NCBI GenBank assembly: GCA_002315015.1
Contig: DCEX01000017.1
Location: forward strand, 24,821-58,335
Reading direction: 5' to 3'
Origin: Faecalibacterium sp. UBA1819
Lineage (GTDB): Bacteria; Bacillota; Clostridia; Oscillospirales; Ruminococcaceae
Length of the DNA stretch: 33,515 bases
Positions 25,454-33,515 of the stretch are shown in pieces (within the stretch, counting starts at the first letter, position 1; every line of letters begins with the position of its first letter). The position numbers were made by a program, and so were the translations under genes. The notes below the pieces were generated by a model. It searched no databases. It was not told the DNA's origin and saw nothing but the letters and a program-made list of their open reading frames with translations.

Positions 25454-25481
25454 AAAAGGGGAGGACAAAGCCTCCCCTTTT
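25454..25481. terminator. Bidirectional terminator between the small membrane-protein gene and glyS
   Basis: A perfect 11-bp stem (25454-25464 with 25471-25481) has a 6-nt loop, flanked by A and T runs so that it works in both directions between converging genes. Confidence 0.88.
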
Positions 25482-25509
25482 GATTGTCTTGATTTGTATG
25501 AAATTCCGC

Positions 25510-26913
25510 TTAGAACTCCAGCTTTTTCTCAATGTAAGCGCGCAGCTCGCTGATGGGCAAACGCACCTGCTCCATCGTATCGCGGTCACGCACCGTCACG
25601 CAGTCATCTGCCGGGGTGGTGTCATCACCCACGGTTTGGAAATCGACGGTAATGCACAGCGGCGTGCCGATTTCGTCCTGACGGCGATAGCGCTTACCAA
25701 TGGAACCTGCCTCGTCAAAGTCCAGCATGAAGTGCTTGGACAGCTCGGCATAAATCTCCTGCGCTTTGCCCGACAGCTTTTTAGACAGCGGCAGAATGGC
25801 GGCTTTGTACGGCGCCAGCGCCGGGTGCAAACGCAGCACCACGCGCGTATCTTCTTTGCCCTTGTCGTCGGTCAGGGTTTCCTCGTCGTATGCGCCACAC
25901 AGGAATGCCAGCGCCACGCGGTCTGCGCCGAGGGACGGCTCGACAACATACGGCACATAGTGCTCGTTTGTTTCGGGGTCAAAGTAGTCCTGCACCTTGC
26001 CGGAATGGTCGTTGTGGCGGCCCAAATCGTAATCGGTGCGGTCGGCAATGCCCCACAGCTCGCCCCAGCCGAACGGGAAGCGGAACTCAATGTCCGTTGT
26101 CGCTTTGGAGTAGAAGGAAAGCTCCTCGGGGTCATGGTCACGCAGACGCATATCCTCCGGCTTCATGCCCAGCGACAGCAGCCAGTTTTTGCAATAATCC
26201 TTCCAATAAGCAAACCACTCTAAATCCGTATCGGGCTTGCAGAAAAATTCGCACTCCATCTGCTCAAACTCACGGGTGCGGAACGTAAAGTTGCCCGGGG
26301 TAATTTCGTTGCGGAACGATTTGCCAATTTGGCAAATACCGAACGGCAGCTTTTTGCGGGTGGTGCGCTGCACATTGGCAAAGTTCACGAAAATGCCCTG
26401 TGCCGTTTCCGGGCGCAGATATACTTCGTTCTTTGCGTCCTCGGTAACACCCATATAAGTTTTAAACATCAAGTTAAATTTGCGAATATCCGTAAAGTCG
26501 GCGCTGCCGCATTCGGGGCATACAATGCCGTGTTCCTTAATATAAGCGGCCATTTCCTCGTTGGAAAGACCTTCTGCCTTACCGCCGTTATTTTCAATCA
26601 GCTGGTCGGCACGGAAACGCGCTTTGCAGGCGCGGCAGTCCATCAGCGGGTCGGAAAAACCGGCCACATGGCCCGTTGCCACCCACGTTTCCGGGTTCAT
26701 CAAAATAGCGGAGTCCAGCCCGACGTTGTAGGGCGATTCCTGCACAAATTTCTTCCACCATGCTTTTTTCACGTTATTTTTGAACTCGACACCCAAAGGG
26801 CCGTAGTCCCAGCTGTTGGCAAGGCCGCCGTAAATCTCGCTGCCGGCAAAGATAAAGCCGCGGCTTTTGCAAAGGTTGATAATCTGCTCCATGGTTTTCT
26901 GTGTACTGTCCAT
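25510..26913 (-). CDS. glyS: Glycyl-tRNA synthetase, single-chain class II type
   Basis: Charges tRNA-Gly with glycine; homodimeric class II enzyme of the archaeal/eukaryotic-like type (also called GlyQS). The 467-aa protein has the N-terminal [20 protein letters not shown], four Cys of a possible zinc site (CRAC at 93-96, CPEC at 132-135), motif 2 with [20 protein letters not shown] (about 197-216) and motif 3 with [14 protein letters not shown] followed by the anticodon-binding domain. I chose the ATG at 26913, with GAGGA 5 nt upstream, over a reading to 26934. A consensus promoter lies at 26976-27004. No T-box signature was found in the roughly 60-nt leader, which holds a 7-bp hairpin (26948-26964). 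Confidence 0.97.
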   Translation of the reverse strand: MDSTQKTMEQIINLCKSRGFIFAGSEIYGGLANSWDYGPLGVEFKNNVKKAWWKKFVQESPYNVGLDSAILMNPETWVATGHVAGFSDPLMDCRACKARFRADQLIENNGGKAEGLSNEEMAAYIKEHGIVCPECGSADFTDIRKFNLMFKTYMGVTEDAKNEVYLRPETAQGIFVNFANVQRTTRKKLPFGICQIGKSFRNEITPGNFTFRTREFEQMECEFFCKPDTDLEWFAYWKDYCKNWLLSLGMKPEDMRLRDHDPEELSFYSKATTDIEFRFPFGWGELWGIADRTDYDLGRHNDHSGKVQDYFDPETNEHYVPYVVEPSLGADRVALAFLCGAYDEETLTDDKGKEDTRVVLRLHPALAPYKAAILPLSKKLSGKAQEIYAELSKHFMLDFDEAGSIGKRYRRQDEIGTPLCITVDFQTVGDDTTPADDCVTVRDRDTMEQVRLPISELRAYIEKKLEF

Positions 26914-26975
26914 AATCGTCCTCTTTTCCGTCAAAAAACATTCCGGTCGGCACGCTTCGTGCCGTTTACCTTTCT

Positions 26976-27004
26976 ATTGTAAAAGGTGCGGTGCGTTTCG
27001 TCAA
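26976..27004 (-). promoter_or_regulatory. Strong sigma-A promoter for glyS
   Basis: On the minus strand TTGACG (26999-27004) and TACAAT (26976-26981) are separated by 17 bp. These are the same two hexamers and spacing as in the mgtA1 promoter. Confidence 0.82.
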
Positions 27005-27100
27005 GGGCTGGGGTAATTAACAAGTATTACCCGTAATGAAGCAATAGAGACAGCCTTTTAAGCTATCGCAATAAAAACACACCGATTCTTTTCCTTTTTA

Positions 27101-27919
27101 TTATGCTTTGTTTTGAAAACCGGTATAAGTTTCAAAACCTAACATATAGGCAGCCAACGCAAACGCCAAATCTTCATCTTGTATCTGTTGTTTTAAAGCT
27201 ATTGTCCTTAGTTCGTCAAACACCGTGTCATTGGGTATCATATCCCCTTGGAAATCCTTTACAACTTTTTGAATTACCCCGGGGAGTGTCATGCACATTC
27301 GATAAAAAGCATCATCTCGACCTGTAACCATTGCATAAAACTGATCCATACTCACCCGCCGTATCAGTTTATGCCCCACCTTTTTCTTATCAACAGTTGT
27401 CTGCCACTTAATATTTTGAGATTTTTGCGCAATGGCTTCTACCAAAAAACAGGCACAGTCATCATCGTTTAAAAGCTGATTTTGCATTTTAATAAACGTT
27501 TTTCCTGCGGAGGCCGAATTCATTGTGTTATGCTTATTTTTCATTTCAACATATACTTTATGTACTACTCCAGCTTCTGGAATTTGAATCCCAGCAGGAT
27601 TTTCATAGATGACATCCCATCCTCCTTCTTTGCCATTTTGTGGAACTCGACAATTCTTCATATATTGAAAAATACGCTGATGGAAATATCCAATATCGTT
27701 ATTATTCGACTTATCTCTTTGCCGAAAAATTTCGTTTCCTACAATCTCTTTCCATGTGGCACCGTAAACGGTCTTATCAAAAATCAGCTTGATAGGATCA
27801 ATAATATTTTTGTTAAACCTCTTTAAGTTGAAGGAATTTAGCTTTTCTCCATACTTCTCAATGGTTAATTTAACATGCTGGGTAAAATCTTCCTCAGCAA
27901 TAAAGTCTAATTCCCACAT
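27101..27919 (-). CDS. Eco47II-family type II restriction endonuclease
   Basis: A 272-aa type II endonuclease; the family's characterised members cut GGNCC. The core GGWDVIYENPAG followed by VYVEMKNKHNTMNS gives a PD-(D/E)xK-type site with Asp102, Glu125 and Lys127, and the KNKHNTMNS stretch is typical of Eco47II-like enzymes. It looks intact. The ATG at 27919 overlaps the methyltransferase end by 13 nt and uses GGAGG inside that gene, so nuclease is translated after methylase. The base composition is visibly more AT-rich than in neighbouring genes, which suggests recent acquisition. The cut site is inferred from the family. Confidence 0.85.
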   Translation of the reverse strand: MWELDFIAEEDFTQHVKLTIEKYGEKLNSFNLKRFNKNIIDPIKLIFDKTVYGATWKEIVGNEIFRQRDKSNNNDIGYFHQRIFQYMKNCRVPQNGKEGGWDVIYENPAGIQIPEAGVVHKVYVEMKNKHNTMNSASAGKTFIKMQNQLLNDDDCACFLVEAIAQKSQNIKWQTTVDKKKVGHKLIRRVSMDQFYAMVTGRDDAFYRMCMTLPGVIQKVVKDFQGDMIPNDTVFDELRTIALKQQIQDEDLAFALAAYMLGFETYTGFQNKA

Positions 27920-28989
27920 TCATATTCCTCCAAAGCTTGTTTTATTTTAACGCCAATTTCATAAGCCAATTGAACCGGAACTGCATTTCCAACCTGCCTA
28001 TACTGCTGCCCTATACTTCCACAAAATTTCCAATCATCTGGAAAACTTTGGCATCTTGCATTTTCACGAATTGTAAACGGTCTTGCTTCCAAAGGATGGC
28101 AGCGGTCAGTCTGTTTTTGAGAGGGTGAAGTCAAAACGGTTAGCGATGGCTCATCTAAACTTAGCCGACGCAGAATCCCTGTTCGTCCTCCTTCCATTTC
28201 CCAACAGCTTTTCATATATTCTCTAGCCACCTCCTGTGGAATATCTCTCCAATACCCTCCCGGTGGAACCAGTTCAAATATCTTGCGCTTATATTCCGAA
28301 TATAAGGCACCTTCACTTTTAGGACAATCTAAAAGAATGTCCCGCAAAACAGGTTTGTAACTATGCTTTACAGGAAATTGAAATTTTATTTTATCGACTA
28401 AATCATTTCTAATTCCTATTACAATTAACCGTTCTCTTTTCTGCGCCACACCATAATCCCAAGCATTCAGAATATCCTTTTGAATGGCATATCCTTCACT
28501 TTCAAAAATATTTCGTATTGTATCAAACGTCCGTCCTTTATCATGGGTCAAAAGTCCTCGAACATTTTCAAATAAAAACATTTTCGGCTGTAACTGCTCT
28601 AGAAATTTTGCATAATGATAAAACAACGTTCCTCTTGCATCTTCTAAGCCTAATCGCTTACCTGCATAAGAAAACGCCTGACAAGGCGCTCCACCCGATA
28701 GTAAATCCAATTCTCCCTTTTTGATATCAAAGTACTTCTCTAAATCCAAACAGGAAATATTCGCAATGTCATCATGGATCACACGCCAGTTTGGCCGATT
28801 ATACGCTAATGTATCAGCAGCAGCTTTATCAAATTCAATTAAACCAATTGTATGAAAGCCAGCTCTTTCAATTCCAAGCGCCAAACCGCCTGCTCCAGCA
28901 AAAAGTTCAATGGTACACGGAAGCCCTTCTTTTCTGCGCATCCCTTCTTTTTTTTCACTCGTAATAGAACGATCTAAAACTACTTTCAC
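27907..28989 (-). CDS. DNA cytosine-5 methyltransferase of the restriction pair
   Basis: The protective methylase of the type II system. The 360-aa protein contains motif I (LFAGAGG, 29-35), motif IV with the catalytic Cys103 (GGAPCQAFS), motif VI (ENVRG, 141-145), motif VIII (QKRERLIVIG), a target-recognition region around GGRTGILRRLSLDEPSLTVL, and motifs IX-X (RPFTIRENARCQSFPDDW, QYRQVGNAVP). All are intact. The start is the GTG at 28989 with GGAGA 8-9 nt upstream. It lies directly upstream of, and overlaps, the endonuclease gene. It has the same AT-rich composition, and no vsr or controller gene is present. Confidence 0.93.
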   Translation of the reverse strand: MKVVLDRSITSEKKEGMRRKEGLPCTIELFAGAGGLALGIERAGFHTIGLIEFDKAAADTLAYNRPNWRVIHDDIANISCLDLEKYFDIKKGELDLLSGGAPCQAFSYAGKRLGLEDARGTLFYHYAKFLEQLQPKMFLFENVRGLLTHDKGRTFDTIRNIFESEGYAIQKDILNAWDYGVAQKRERLIVIGIRNDLVDKIKFQFPVKHSYKPVLRDILLDCPKSEGALYSEYKRKIFELVPPGGYWRDIPQEVAREYMKSCWEMEGGRTGILRRLSLDEPSLTVLTSPSQKQTDRCHPLEARPFTIRENARCQSFPDDWKFCGSIGQQYRQVGNAVPVQLAYEIGVKIKQALEEYECGN

Positions 28990-29032
28990 TAGTCAATCTC
29001 TCCAGATTTTCTTTGTTATTGCCTGTTTTGTT

Positions 29033-29041
29033 ATTATACCA
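29033..29041 (-). promoter_or_regulatory. Extended -10 promoter for the restriction-modification pair
   Basis: TGGTATAAT on the minus strand has a perfect -10 (29033-29038) and a TGn extension; the -35 position is weak (TTTAAC). It lies about 44 bases upstream of the GTG start. Confidence 0.6.
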
Positions 29042-29095
29042 TATTCGCTCATACAGTTAAAAGAATTTTCGTATTCGTTTGCATAAAATCGTTCT

Positions 29096-29800
29096 CTACT
29101 GTTTCAGCCCATACGGCCAGTCGTTGATGCCGCCAAACTCATAAATTTGCGTGTACCCCAGCTCGGCAAGGGCTTTTGCCGCCTGTTTGCTGCGGTTGCC
29201 GCTGCGGCAATAGACAAGCACAGTTGTTTCTTTGTCCGGCAAAAGTGCCGCGGCGCTTTCTTCGCTGATGGTTCCCACCGGCAAAAGCACCGCCCCCTCG
29301 ATATGCCCCGCGTCAAACTCGTTTTGCTCGCGCACGTCCAATATCACCGCGTCGGGGTCAGCGTCCATCATTTCCTTGGCGACTTCGGCGGTAATTTCGG
29401 TGTAGCCGTCGGCGTTTTGCCCCGCGCCCTGCTCTTTTTCGGCTTCTTTGCGGGCATCCCCTGCTTCCAGCAGCAAAATAGCATACACATCATTGATTTG
29501 CCCCGGAAAGCTTTCCGCAATTCCTCCGTCATAATACACAGCTACCCGGTCGCCTTCATAAAAGTCGGTCATGCTGTCGGAATACTCCACATCCAGGGAT
29601 ACCGAGTACAATCCGCCTGTATTGGGGTCGCCCTCTGTTTTGTCCTCCGCAAGCAAAATGGACTGTTCATCGACACTTTCTACCACACCTTGCTTACACG
29701 GCTTCGTGGCAATGATATCGTTTAAGCTCGGCTTGCAGGCGCTGAACAAAAAGAGGATTGGCAGCACAACCCCCAGCAGCCCCTTCCATCGCTGTTTCAT
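29096..29800 (-). CDS. Rhodanese-domain lipoprotein
   Basis: A 234-aa surface lipoprotein. The signal peptide MKQRWKGLLGVVLPILFLFS ends in a lipobox-like FSAC, with lipidation at Cys22. Residues 30-125 are an unrecognised small beta-rich domain (VESVDEQSILLAEDKT, GDRVAVYYDGG), then an acidic linker and a rhodanese domain at about 134-232. That domain has DVREQNEFDAGHIEGA and the active-site loop CRSGNRS, with Cys198 as the sulfur acceptor. Extracytoplasmic rhodaneses may move sulfane sulfur, but no substrate is evident. The ATG at 29800 follows GGGAGGA with a 7-nt spacer. It is monocistronic. Confidence 0.92.
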   Translation of the reverse strand: MKQRWKGLLGVVLPILFLFSACKPSLNDIIATKPCKQGVVESVDEQSILLAEDKTEGDPNTGGLYSVSLDVEYSDSMTDFYEGDRVAVYYDGGIAESFPGQINDVYAILLLEAGDARKEAEKEQGAGQNADGYTEITAEVAKEMMDADPDAVILDVREQNEFDAGHIEGAVLLPVGTISEESAAALLPDKETTVLVYCRSGNRSKQAAKALAELGYTQIYEFGGINDWPYGLKQ

Positions 29801-29847
29801 ATTTGATTCCTCCCTTACTGCAACGTTGTTTCGCTTCGTTTGGCTTT

Positions 29848-29876
29848 ATTCTACTATATCCATCGAGCCCGCACAA
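29848..29876 (-). promoter_or_regulatory. Possible promoter of the rhodanese lipoprotein gene
   Basis: On the minus strand TTGTGC (29871-29876) and TAGAAT (29848-29853) have a 17-bp spacer. The -35 match is only partial, so this is tentative. Confidence 0.35.
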
Positions 29877-30050
29877 GCATTTGCAAAGTCTTCACCGCTT
29901 TTTCACCAAACGAACCAAAATTCAACATAACTAAGCGGTATGATAAGGGTGTCGATTAGGAATCGACTTCATATACAGTTCTCTTATCTTCTCTTTTCAC
30001 ACAACAATACCAAACTTCTGTTTTCCATTCCTTCCCTTTAGGAAACAGGC

Positions 30051-30095
30051 AAACGCGCCGCAGACGGTTTACAGTCCCCCGTCTGCGGCGCGTTT
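30051..30095 (-). terminator. Strong terminator hairpin after niaX
   Basis: A perfect 17-bp GC-rich stem (30051-30067 with 30079-30095) has an 11-nt loop and sits 13 bases past the niaX stop. The arm ends in TTT on the minus strand, and the plus-strand side continues GTTTTG, so it may work in both directions. Confidence 0.8.
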
Positions 30096-30108
30096 GTTTT
30101 GTATGCGT

Positions 30109-30672
30109 TTATGCTTGCGAGGCCGCTTTGGGGCGATAAGCCAGCGGCAGGCGCACCATGCGGCTGACCGGCGCCCAAATGGCCAGCGCAATATAAAAAT
30201 CTACCATGCTGTGCACCAGGGTGCCAACCCCTACCAAACCAACTACTGTACCAAGGAAGCTGCCGTCCACAGTGCCGCCGAACCAGAACAGCGTTACCAC
30301 CACGGCCTCCGATACGCCGTGAATGATACCTGTGACAATGCCAAACAGCGCCATCACCGCCGGGCTGCACGGTTTTTCTCCGCGCCGTGCGAGCCACACC
30401 GCACCCACGAGAACGAAAATCACCTGCACGGCTGCACGCAGCACCACAATGGGTGCAAAGCCCGCCAGCAAAAAGCCCAGCGTTGTACCCACCGACACCG
30501 CCAACGCCACGGCGGGCGAAACAAACATTGCCAAAAACAGCGCCACATGGCTGGCCAAGGTAAAGCTCATCGGCTCCAATGTCACTTTAATCGGCGAAAT
30601 CATCGGCACCAAAATTCCTACCGCGCACAGCAGCGCTGCAATACACATCTTTTGAATTCTTTCCTGCTTCAA
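30109..30672 (-). CDS. niaX: Niacin ECF transporter S component, NiaX-like
   Basis: A predicted substrate-binding membrane subunit of an energy-coupling factor transporter for nicotinic acid or nicotinamide. The 187-aa protein has about six hydrophobic segments, with the S-component-like stretches SFTLASHVALFLAMFVSP and SVGTTLGFLLAGFAPIVVLR. The ECF ATPases and T component are not here, as is usual for group II S components. The NiaR repressor gene is next door and a matching operator lies in front. The start is probably the TTG at 30672, with GGGGGG 7 nt upstream; the ATG at 30648 is an alternative. Assignment to niacin rests largely on the NiaR context. Confidence 0.82.
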   Translation of the reverse strand: MKQERIQKMCIAALLCAVGILVPMISPIKVTLEPMSFTLASHVALFLAMFVSPAVALAVSVGTTLGFLLAGFAPIVVLRAAVQVIFVLVGAVWLARRGEKPCSPAVMALFGIVTGIIHGVSEAVVVTLFWFGGTVDGSFLGTVVGLVGVGTLVHSMVDFYIALAIWAPVSRMVRLPLAYRPKAASQA

Positions 30673-30716
30673 GTGTTATCCCCCCAAATAAATTGCCTTT
30701 CACATATCGTCTTGAC

Positions 30717-30732
30717 ATGTGTCTTGACACAT
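30717..30732. promoter_or_regulatory. Candidate NiaR operator upstream of niaX
   Basis: ATGTGTC-TT-GACACAT is a perfect 7-bp inverted repeat around TT, about 45 bp upstream of the niaX start. A second TCTTGACA lies 12 bp to the left (30710-30717), so two overlapping half-site sets may exist. NiaR is known to bind GTGTC/GACAC-type palindromes in front of NAD and niacin genes. Confidence 0.75.
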
Positions 30733-30789
30733 ATTAGCACACAAGCACCGCTTCGTCAAGCCCTATTATTTTTTGGGAGGGGACAGCGC

Positions 30790-31290
30790 TTATGTTTGCA
30801 AAAAGCCCTTTTCCTGCAAAGCTTTTAAAACGCGCTGTTCATGGGCGGGCGTGGGGCATTGCAGCCGGTGCAGATGCACGCCGCCCGTCAGGCAGCACAA
30901 GGGCTGCGTTACTTCCAGCCTTTTCACAAAGTCCTCGGCTTCTTCCCGGCTGAAAATTTGCAGCGGGGCACACATTTCCCCATAGACCGGGTGTTCTACC
31001 GTGACATCCAGAACGCCGCAGCCGCAATCCACAATGGTGTACAGCTCTTCCAGCACCTGCGCGGCCTCGTGGCAGCTTGCCACCGTGACATTGCCCGCCG
31101 GCGGGGTTTGCAGCACATAGCCGCGCGGGGTTGCCTGTACGGGCTTGCCCGATGCACGCAGAATGGCCACATCCCCCACGACAATCTGACGGCTGACCCC
31201 CAGCTGACGTGCCAGTTTCGTTGCGCTTTGGGGCGTTTTTGCCTCGGACAACTCCTTTAAAATCCATTCTCTGCGCTGTGCGGCTTCCAT
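30790..31290 (-). CDS. niaR: NAD/niacin transcriptional repressor NiaR
   Basis: A niacin-responsive repressor (YrxA family). The 166-aa protein has an N-terminal winged helix (residues 5-60, SATKLARQLGVSRQIVVGDV) and a C-terminal 3H domain. The metal and ligand residues of that domain fit the pattern His74, Glu82, His139, His141 (LTGGVHLH), a spacing identical to that of the Thermotoga maritima homologue as I recall it. The ATG at 31290 was chosen because GGAAGG lies 7 nt upstream; a reading to 31320 is less likely. It precedes niaX in the same direction, with 117 bp and an operator between them. An extended -10 promoter lies just upstream. Confidence 0.93.
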   Translation of the reverse strand: MEAAQRREWILKELSEAKTPQSATKLARQLGVSRQIVVGDVAILRASGKPVQATPRGYVLQTPPAGNVTVASCHEAAQVLEELYTIVDCGCGVLDVTVEHPVYGEMCAPLQIFSREEAEDFVKRLEVTQPLCCLTGGVHLHRLQCPTPAHEQRVLKALQEKGFLQT

Positions 31291-31318
31291 GGCAGCACCT
31301 TCCTTTCCTTTTTTGCCC

Positions 31319-31327
31319 ATTATACCA
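31319..31327 (-). promoter_or_regulatory. Extended -10 promoter for niaR
   Basis: TGGTATAAT on the minus strand has a perfect -10 at 31319-31324 and lies about 28 bases before the start codon, giving a very short leader. No NiaR-type palindrome overlaps it. Confidence 0.6.
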
Positions 31328-31462
31328 TGAACCCGTCACACTTTCATCAAGTCTTCACCCTTTTTCTGTGGCTTTTTTTACAAGTTTGGTGTAAAATAAA
31401 AACATTCCAATAAAAATATATCTTTCCCAATGCCGTGCGGCTGTTTGCCGCAGCAGAAATGG

Positions 31463-31468
31463 TATAAA
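31463..31468 (+). promoter_or_regulatory. Extended -10 promoter for ftsH
   Basis: TGGTATAAA has the -10 at 31463-31468 with a TGn extension; the -35 box is unclear. The start codon is about 30 bases downstream. Confidence 0.5.
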
Positions 31469-31497
31469 ACAGGATTGGATGAAAAGGAGTGTGTTAC

Positions 31498-33366
31498 ATG
31501 GACCCAAATAAACCGCAACCCCCCAAAAACCCCAAGCAGTCTGTCGGCATTTATCTGGCCGTCATTCTCGTGGTGATGCTTTTGGTAAATGCCTTTGTGC
31601 TGCCCACGCTGCGTTCCCGCAGTATTCACGAGGTAGACTATGGCACTTTTTTGCAGATGGTAGAAAGCAAAAAGGTTTCCAAGGTGCAAATGTCGTACGA
31701 CCAAAGCGAGCTGCTGTTTGTCGCAACGGATGACAAGGGCAATGAAGCGCTTTACAAAACGGGTGCATTCCCCGACAGCGATTTAGTCAACCGGCTTTCG
31801 GAGTACCCGGAAATTCAGTTCACGCGCGAAGCCCCGAGGGAAAACAGCTTTTTGATGAATTTCCTGCTTACTTGGGTGTTCCCCACGCTGATTTTAATGC
31901 TGCCGATGATTTTCTTAATGCGTTTTATGCAGAAAAAGATGGGCGGCAATTCCATGATGTTCGGCATGGGAAAATCGGGTGCAAAAATGTATGTTTCCAG
32001 CCAAACGGGCGTTAAGTTTGACGACGTGGCGGGTGACGAAGAAGCCAAAGAAGCGTTGCAGGAAATTGTCGATTTTCTGCACAACCCTGCCAAATACAAT
32101 TCCATTGGTGCAAAAATGCCCAAGGGCGTTTTGCTGGTGGGCCCTCCGGGTACCGGTAAAACCTTGATTGCAAAAGCTGTGGCGGGCGAGGCAAACGTGC
32201 CGTTTTTCTCCATTGCCGGTTCCGAATTTGTGGAAATGTTTGTCGGCCAAGGTGCGGCGCGTGTGCGCGATTTGTTTAAACAAGCCAAGGAAAAAGCGCC
32301 GTGCATCGTGTTTATTGACGAGATTGACACCGTCGGCAAAAAGCGTGACGGCGGCGGCATCGGCGGCAACGATGAGCGCGAACAAACCTTGAACCAGCTG
32401 CTCAGCGAAATGGACGGCTTTGACGGTTCTTCCGGCGTTGTCATTTTGGCGGCGACAAACCGCCCGGAAACGCTGGATAAGGCGCTTTTGCGTCCGGGCC
32501 GTTTTGACCGCCGCGTTCCTGTGGAGCTGCCCGATTTGAAAGCGCGCGAAGCCATCTTGAAAGTACACGCCAAAAAGGTGATGATGGCGGACGATATCGA
32601 CTACAAAGCGCTGGCCAAAGCCACCGCGGGCTGCTCGGGCGCTGAGCTGGCAAACCTTGTCAACGAGGCCGCGCTGCGCGCCGTCAAGTGCAACCGCCGC
32701 ATTGTTACACAAGCGGATCTCACCGAATCGGTCGATGTAGTGGTGGCGGGCTATCAGCGCAAAAACGCTGTTTTGACTCCGCACGAAAAAGAAGTGGTCG
32801 CCTATCACGAGGTCGGCCATGCGCTGGTGGCGGCAAAACAGTCGGATTCTGCCCCCGTTACGAAAATTACCATTGTTCCGCGCACCTCGGGCGCACTCGG
32901 CTACACCATGCAAACGCCCGATACCGACACGGTACTGCTCAGCAAAGAGGAAGCGCTGGCAAAAATCGCTACGCTGACGGGCGGGCGCAGCGCCGAGGAG
33001 CTGGTGTTCGGCAGTGTAACCAGCGGTGCATCCAACGATATTGAACAGGCAACCAAGCTGGCCCGCAGCATGGTGACACGTCTTGGCATGTCGGAATCGT
33101 TTGATATGACGGCGCTCGAAACGGTTAACAACCAGTATCTCGGCGGCGACGCTACCCTGGCTTGCAGCGCCGAAACGGCAACGCAGATTGACCGCGAAGT
33201 CGTTGCCATCATTAAAAAGGCTCACGAAAAAGCCATCGGCATTTTGAAAGAGAATAACGATAAGCTGCACGAAATTGCCCGTTATCTTTTGGAGAAAGAA
33301 ACCATTACCGGCGAAGAATTTATGCGGCTTTTGAACGATACCCCCGCACCTGCTGCGGCTGAGTAA
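31498..33366 (+). CDS. ftsH: ATP-dependent zinc metalloprotease FtsH
   Basis: A membrane-anchored AAA+ protease that degrades misassembled membrane proteins and regulators. The 622-aa protein has TM1 at about 17-36, a small extracytoplasmic domain, TM2 at about 118-141, Walker A GPPGTGKT (215-222), Walker B IVFIDEID, the second region of homology [20 protein letters not shown] (319-338) and the zinc site HEVGH (437-441). The pore loop reads FVGQGA where FVG(V/M)GA is usual. I chose the ATG at 31498, with AAGGAG 8 nt upstream; a reading to 31489 starts with GTG inside the spacer. It is monocistronic and ends at a long hairpin. Confidence 0.97.
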   Translation: MDPNKPQPPKNPKQSVGIYLAVILVVMLLVNAFVLPTLRSRSIHEVDYGTFLQMVESKKVSKVQMSYDQSELLFVATDDKGNEALYKTGAFPDSDLVNRLSEYPEIQFTREAPRENSFLMNFLLTWVFPTLILMLPMIFLMRFMQKKMGGNSMMFGMGKSGAKMYVSSQTGVKFDDVAGDEEAKEALQEIVDFLHNPAKYNSIGAKMPKGVLLVGPPGTGKTLIAKAVAGEANVPFFSIAGSEFVEMFVGQGAARVRDLFKQAKEKAPCIVFIDEIDTVGKKRDGGGIGGNDEREQTLNQLLSEMDGFDGSSGVVILAATNRPETLDKALLRPGRFDRRVPVELPDLKAREAILKVHAKKVMMADDIDYKALAKATAGCSGAELANLVNEAALRAVKCNRRIVTQADLTESVDVVVAGYQRKNAVLTPHEKEVVAYHEVGHALVAAKQSDSAPVTKITIVPRTSGALGYTMQTPDTDTVLLSKEEALAKIATLTGGRSAEELVFGSVTSGASNDIEQATKLARSMVTRLGMSESFDMTALETVNNQYLGGDATLACSAETATQIDREVVAIIKKAHEKAIGILKENNDKLHEIARYLLEKETITGEEFMRLLNDTPAPAAAE

Positions 33367-33385
33367 GTTCTGTTGAAAGACACAA

Positions 33386-33420
33386 GCAGCGCCCTCGAAC
33401 AAAACGTTCGAGGGCGCTGC
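33386..33420 (+). terminator. Hairpin terminator after ftsH
   Basis: A perfect 15-bp GC-rich stem (33386-33400 with 33406-33420) has a 5-nt loop, 19 bases past the ftsH stop. There is no T run; the dispersed repeat begins directly after it. Confidence 0.7.
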
Positions 33421-33515
33421 AGTTTGTCGAAAAAGCTTTGCTTTTTCACAAACTTTGTCCCTATTTCAAATGGAAAAGAGGGCTAGCCCCCTTTTCCAAG
33501 CCTTTTTCCCCTTGC
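33421..33515 (+). repeat. Dispersed 95-bp intergenic repeat, copy 2
   Basis: The same element as at 18711-18805, in the same orientation, with the same two hairpins. Here they are better paired: GTTTGT-C-GAAAAAGC with GCTTTTTC-ACAAAC (33422-33453), and GGAAAAGAGGG with a CCCCC-TTTTCC arm around CTAG (about 33472-33497). The window ends inside or at the end of it, so the right boundary is not known. Confidence 0.85.

Larger units (their letters stand above)
29801..30108. other. Intergenic region between the rhodanese gene and niaX
   Basis: These 308 bp hold the lipoprotein promoter region near 29850, a perfect 7-bp hairpin with a 3-nt loop at 29951-29967 of unknown role, and the niaX terminator at 30051-30095. 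No gene was seen. Confidence 0.6.

Noticed and set aside
26914..27000. T-box riboswitch in the glyS leader
   Set aside because: The leader is too short and the T-box sequence (TGGNACCGCG-like) is absent; only a 7-bp hairpin is present.
31915..33402. 495-codon minus-strand frame opposite ftsH
   Set aside because: Antisense shadow of ftsH; no ribosome binding site.

Overview
The window looks like the chromosome of a motile, Gram-positive member of the Clostridia, most like Oscillospiraceae/Ruminococcaceae. The grounds are strong GGAGG-type ribosome binding sites, a Bacillus/Clostridium-style flgM-flgN-flgK-flgL-DUF6470-fliW-csrA operon, a single-chain glycyl-tRNA synthetase, a NiaR-controlled ECF-type niacin transporter and class-typical P-type ATPases. 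No rRNA, tRNA, CRISPR array, transposase or phage gene was seen. The genus cannot be fixed from this sequence alone.

Layout. 83-1870 (-) is an M24 aminopeptidase P. 2166-14840 is mostly a minus-strand motility region. It holds a methyl-accepting chemotaxis protein (MCP), then cheW-flgC-flgB-fliS-fliD with a coiled-coil chaperone-like gene upstream, then an unrecognised plus-strand gene (9003-9689), then flgM-flgN-flgK-flgL-DUF6470-fliW-csrA. Divergent from flgM is a two-gene unit of a ParA-type ATPase and a ComFB-domain protein (15258-16447), followed by a second MCP whose extracytoplasmic region carries a CZB-like zinc-binding signature (16893-18671).

18897-25481 is a magnesium/cation P-type ATPase island. 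A strong sigma-A promoter drives mgtA-like gene 1 and a translationally linked stand-alone OmpR-type winged-helix protein that has no receiver domain. After a terminator comes a second promoter preceded by two 8-bp direct repeats 11 bp apart, a candidate 21-codon leader peptide, a second full MgtA-like ATPase, a long intercistronic hairpin and a 53-residue membrane protein. This is the most system-like unit in the window.

25510-33420 holds housekeeping genes with one acquired insert. These are glyS, an AT-rich Eco47II-type restriction endonuclease and cytosine-5 methyltransferase pair, a rhodanese lipoprotein, niaX and niaR with a palindromic operator, and ftsH. A 95-bp dispersed intergenic repeat occurs twice, each time directly after a terminator-like hairpin (18711-18805 and 33421-33515).

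How the parts fit: FlgM and the FliW-CsrA pair are the usual checkpoints on late flagellar expression, and FliS, FlgN and the 8334-8801 product are export chaperones or candidates for that role. ComFB-family proteins have been linked to cyclic dinucleotide signalling, so the ParA-ComFB pair next to flgM may tie second-messenger state or protein positioning to motility. That last step is inference.
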